Assembly: GCA_946807835.1 (NCBI GenBank)
Contig: OX327690.1
Span: 17,456,501 to 17,520,500 of the forward strand
Source of the DNA: Ailanthus altissimus
Lineage: Eukaryota; Streptophyta; Magnoliopsida; Sapindales; Simaroubaceae
Length of the DNA stretch: 64,000 nucleotides
Direction of reading: 5' to 3'
Shown: piece by piece, positions 60,947 through 64,000 of the stretch
Position numbering within the stretch: the stretch's first letter is position 1
Layout of the letters: each line of letters opens with the position of its first letter
Notes under the pieces: model-generated
Seen by the model: only the letters and a program-made list of their open reading frames with translations
Told to the model about the DNA's origin: nothing
Database searches by the model: none
Made by a program: the position numbers and the translations under genes

Positions 60947-61016
60947 AAATTTCTCATTGATTCATAATGATCCATGAAGTATTCAAGATCTTTTATTTTT
61001 GCATCTTTAGTTACCT

Positions 61017-64000
61017 TCACATAGTAGTGACTCTGGTTAAGTTTTTGCATAGGATGAACTTAATTGAGGATAGTGGCTTAGTCAACGTATCAGTGAAATT
61101 TTCAGACGATACAATATTTGTTAGACTAATCTCACTACTTTGCATAATCTCCCAAATGAAATGGAGCTGCACATTAATATGTTTAGACCTATCATGAAAC
61201 ACTTGATGCTTACTTAGGTATATGACACTTTAGTTATCACAATACATACTGGTATTGACGTCTTTAGTAGTCATTACCTCTGCGCATATCCCTTTTAACC
61301 ACACGATCTCTTTAATAGATCCACTAATAGCTATATACTCTGCCTCTGTAGTAGATAGTGACACAACATGCTGTAGAATGAATCTCCAGTACACACTGCA
61401 CTCAAACATTGTGAATACGTACCGATTCAATGATCTTCTCTTATCTTGATCACCTGTATAATCCAAGTCAACATAACCTTTTATCATTTCACTCTCGTTC
61501 TTAGTCTTTTTATACATTAAACCATGATCTAACATTCCCTTGAGATATCTTAAAATCCACTTCACTGTAAGCCAATGTTCTTTATCAGTATTTGCTATGT
61601 GTTTACTCACCACACTTATAGCCTATGCTATGTCTAGTCTTGTGCAAACCATTGTATATATAATGCTCATTATAGCACTAATATATAGTACTTTCCTTAT
61701 TTGCAGTTTCACCTTTTCAAATTTCGGTGACTGTGTCGCTGAAAATTTGAAATGCATGACTAAAGGAGTGAAAACAACATTCTCATTGGACATACCAAAT
61801 TTTTTTAAGATCTTGAGTATATATTGCTAATGTGATAAAAAGATAACGTCTCTTTTTTCTCTTACAATGTCCATATCCAATATCCTCTTTGTTGCTCCCA
61901 AATCTTTTATCTCAAACTCGTTACTCAATTATTTTTTTACTTTCTATATCTCTTTCATATCTTTACATACGATCAACGTGTCATACACATATAAAAGTAA
62001 ATACATCATACTACTATTCAAACTCTTAAAGTACAAGCATATGTCATACTTGCTTCTACTAAATCCACAAGTCATCATAAACTTATTAAATCTCCTATAC
62101 ATTTGTCTAAGTGATTGTCTTAACCCATATAATGACTTTTTCAGCAAACAAGCATGCTCCTCTTTTTCGGGCTCTACAAACCCTTACGGTTGTGACATGT
62201 ATATCTTTTCTTCAAACTCTCAATACAGAAAAGCTATCTTTTTATTCATTTGCTCTATATGTAAATCACGATTTGCACATATGCCTAACAAAATCCTAAT
62301 GAATGTGTGCTTGACGACTAAAGAAAAAATCTCATAAAAGTCTATTGCCTCTTTCTGAGTAAAATCATATGCAACAAGCCTAGCCTTAAATCTTGTAACT
62401 CCTACCCCTAATATACATTCCTTAACCCTATATACCTATTTATGCCCAACTAATTTCTTTTAAGGTCTATTCACCAACACTCAAGTATAATTCTTCTTAA
62501 GAGAACGAATATCTTCTTCTATGGTCTGCTTCTATCTATCTTTATTCTCACTTTTTATAGCCTCATTATATATCTTGGGCTCATCAAACTCAAGAGTGTA
62601 AATAGAATTGAAAGCTTGAAAAACTAAATCTGCCTATGCATATCTTATTAGCAAGTTTATCGTTTTCCTTAGCCTATCTTTAACTAGCTAGTACTCTTCA
62701 AGTTCCATATTAAGAGATTTAGTTTTATTTTGAGTAGACTTTGAGGAATTCGCTGATTTTTTTTTTTGGCTCAACATCAAGGATCTCCTTGTTGAAGTGC
62801 TGATTAAGAGGCATATTAGATCTACACTTAGACTCTACTTCAATTTCAATTGATTCGAGTACTAAATTTTCATTGGTCACAAGTTCTTCTTTCTCATCTT
62901 CTCAAGAAGCTTTTAGTATTGTCATCTCATCGAATGTTATATCACGACTTATGATACTCTTTGGTGGCTTCAACTCTTTGAGTCATACTTTGTATCATTT
63001 CACACATTTGGGATACCCTATGAATATTCCCTTCACAGCTCTAGGTTCCAATTTTTATTGCTTTATATGCACAAAAAGCTAGCTAAATAAATATTCTGAG
63101 GTGGTCATACTTGGGAAGGCTGCCAAACTATTTCTCCTTTGGGATTTTGAAGTCTATCTTCGAGTAGGGACTTCTATTAATCAAATAAACTGTCATCATT
63201 ACAGCTTCACCCTAAAATGTCTTGGACATCTTCGCATTGGTAAGTATACATCTAACTTTTTCCAATAGAGTTATATTCATCCTCTCAGCCAAACCATTCT
63301 GCTATGGTATTAATCTCGCAGTTTTATGCCTTGCAATCTCATGCTTAGCACAAAACTCATCAAACTCCCTATTATAAACTCAAGGCCATTATCTGTCTTT
63401 AGTCTCTTAATTCTCTTGCTAGTTTTATTCTTAACAAGAGCTTTCTAAGTTTTGAACATCTCAAATACTTGCTTTTTGTTCTTCAACACATAAACTTAAA
63501 GCTTCTTCAAATAGTTATCTATAAAGGTGAGAAAATATCTAGTCCCACCGTAGGTTATTGTCTGTGTTGGTCCTAAAATATCTGAGTATTTATAGTTAAG
63601 AGTCCCTTTAGTTCTATGCTCCCTAGTACTAAACCTAACTCTATGTGCTTTTCTTAGCACACAATGCTCACAAAATTGAAGTTATTGGAACTTATCCTTA
63701 CCAAACGCCTTTTGAATGAATAACTATATCAGGTTCCTCTCATCTAAGTGTGCTGATATAAGATGCCACAATTTGGTTTGTATATTTTCATCAGCCATAG
63801 AGAATGATGTAGAACTACTCATTGCCTATCTCTTTAGCACATATACTTCTTTGTACTTCTCATCTTTCATCACAAATGTGAAACCCTTTAACACTCTCAA
63901 AACCTTTCCGTCGATTCTGATGGAACATCTATTTTGGTCTAACATACCTAGTGAGATCAAGTCCTTTTGAGATCAAGAACATACCTAACTTCTAATAACT
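61017..64000 (-). pseudogene. Second copia gag-pol copy, degenerate, runs off the edge
   Basis: Same family and orientation as the gag-pol at 53260-57243, with many more stops and indels. RNase H lies at 61017-61613 (STTEAEYIA retained). RT lies at about 61,700-62,600; its catalytic YVDD is changed to YVYD near 62,000, so it would be inactive even without stops. Integrase and GAG-pre-integrase remnants continue to the right edge. Position 64,000 corresponds to about 56,245 of the complete copy, so gag and the 5' LTR should lie beyond the window. Confidence 0.9.

Noticed and set aside
1..64000. CRISPR arrays, prokaryotic operons, rRNA or intact tRNA genes
   Set aside because: No regularly spaced short repeats with unique spacers, no cloverleaf tRNA and no rRNA core sequence were seen. 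The sequence is a plant nuclear genome.

Overview
The window is nuclear DNA of a flowering plant, most likely a eudicot. The coding exons are split by AT-rich introns with GT-AG ends. Four complete plant genes are present, intergenic space is about 70% AT by eye, and the flanks are packed with plant-type transposons and two fragments of plastid DNA. A woody rosid (Citrus-like) would fit, but the species is inference.

Layout. About 1-8,960 is a nest of retroelements. A decayed Ty1/copia element on the minus strand is split by two oppositely oriented solo LTRs of one family (229-1676 and 2793-4200) and by a 2.5-kb solo LTR-like block of another family (4876-7360). Each of the three has its own perfect 5-bp target-site duplication. 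From 8,960 to 12,480 there is intergenic sequence with a repeated tRNA-like unit.

The genic core runs from 12.5 to 43.1 kb. It holds an intronless class I plastid phospholipase A1 (12,627-14,243, +); a decayed Mutator-like transposase with a SWIM finger (about 15.3-16.5 kb, -); ERD4, a six-exon OSCA/CSC1 channel-family gene (17,729-22,257, -, 724 aa); a seven-exon GALT2-type hydroxyproline O-galactosyltransferase (26,028-31,822, -, 681 aa); and HEMERA/pTAC12 with ten coding exons (35,779-43,092, +, 535 aa). I worked out the splice sites by eye; phases add up in every gene. These genes serve unrelated functions (lipid or oxylipin metabolism, osmo-sensing membrane protein, arabinogalactan glycosylation, plastid transcription and phytochrome signalling), and nothing suggests they work together.

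From 43.1 kb to the right edge is transposon country. A hAT transposase remnant abuts a plastid ndhB intron/exon fragment at 45.5 kb. A probable gypsy-type fragment and a tRNA-derived SINE follow. Then comes a large Mutator-like element with long terminal inverted repeats (about 49.6-59.8 kb) carrying a FAR1/FHY3-type transposase pseudogene. A structurally complete 5.6-kb copia element (52,425-58,019, TSD TAGAA) is inserted into that pseudogene. Its gag-pol is one continuous frame broken by seven stops, all explicable by C-to-T changes. Just outside the Mutator element is a plastid rpoC1 fragment, then a second, older copy of the same copia family that runs off the right edge.

I found no clear new biological system. 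The items most worth checking are the nested element structures, a GC-rich GCGCT-motif module shared by LTRs of two apparently unrelated families, and the deamination-like stop pattern.
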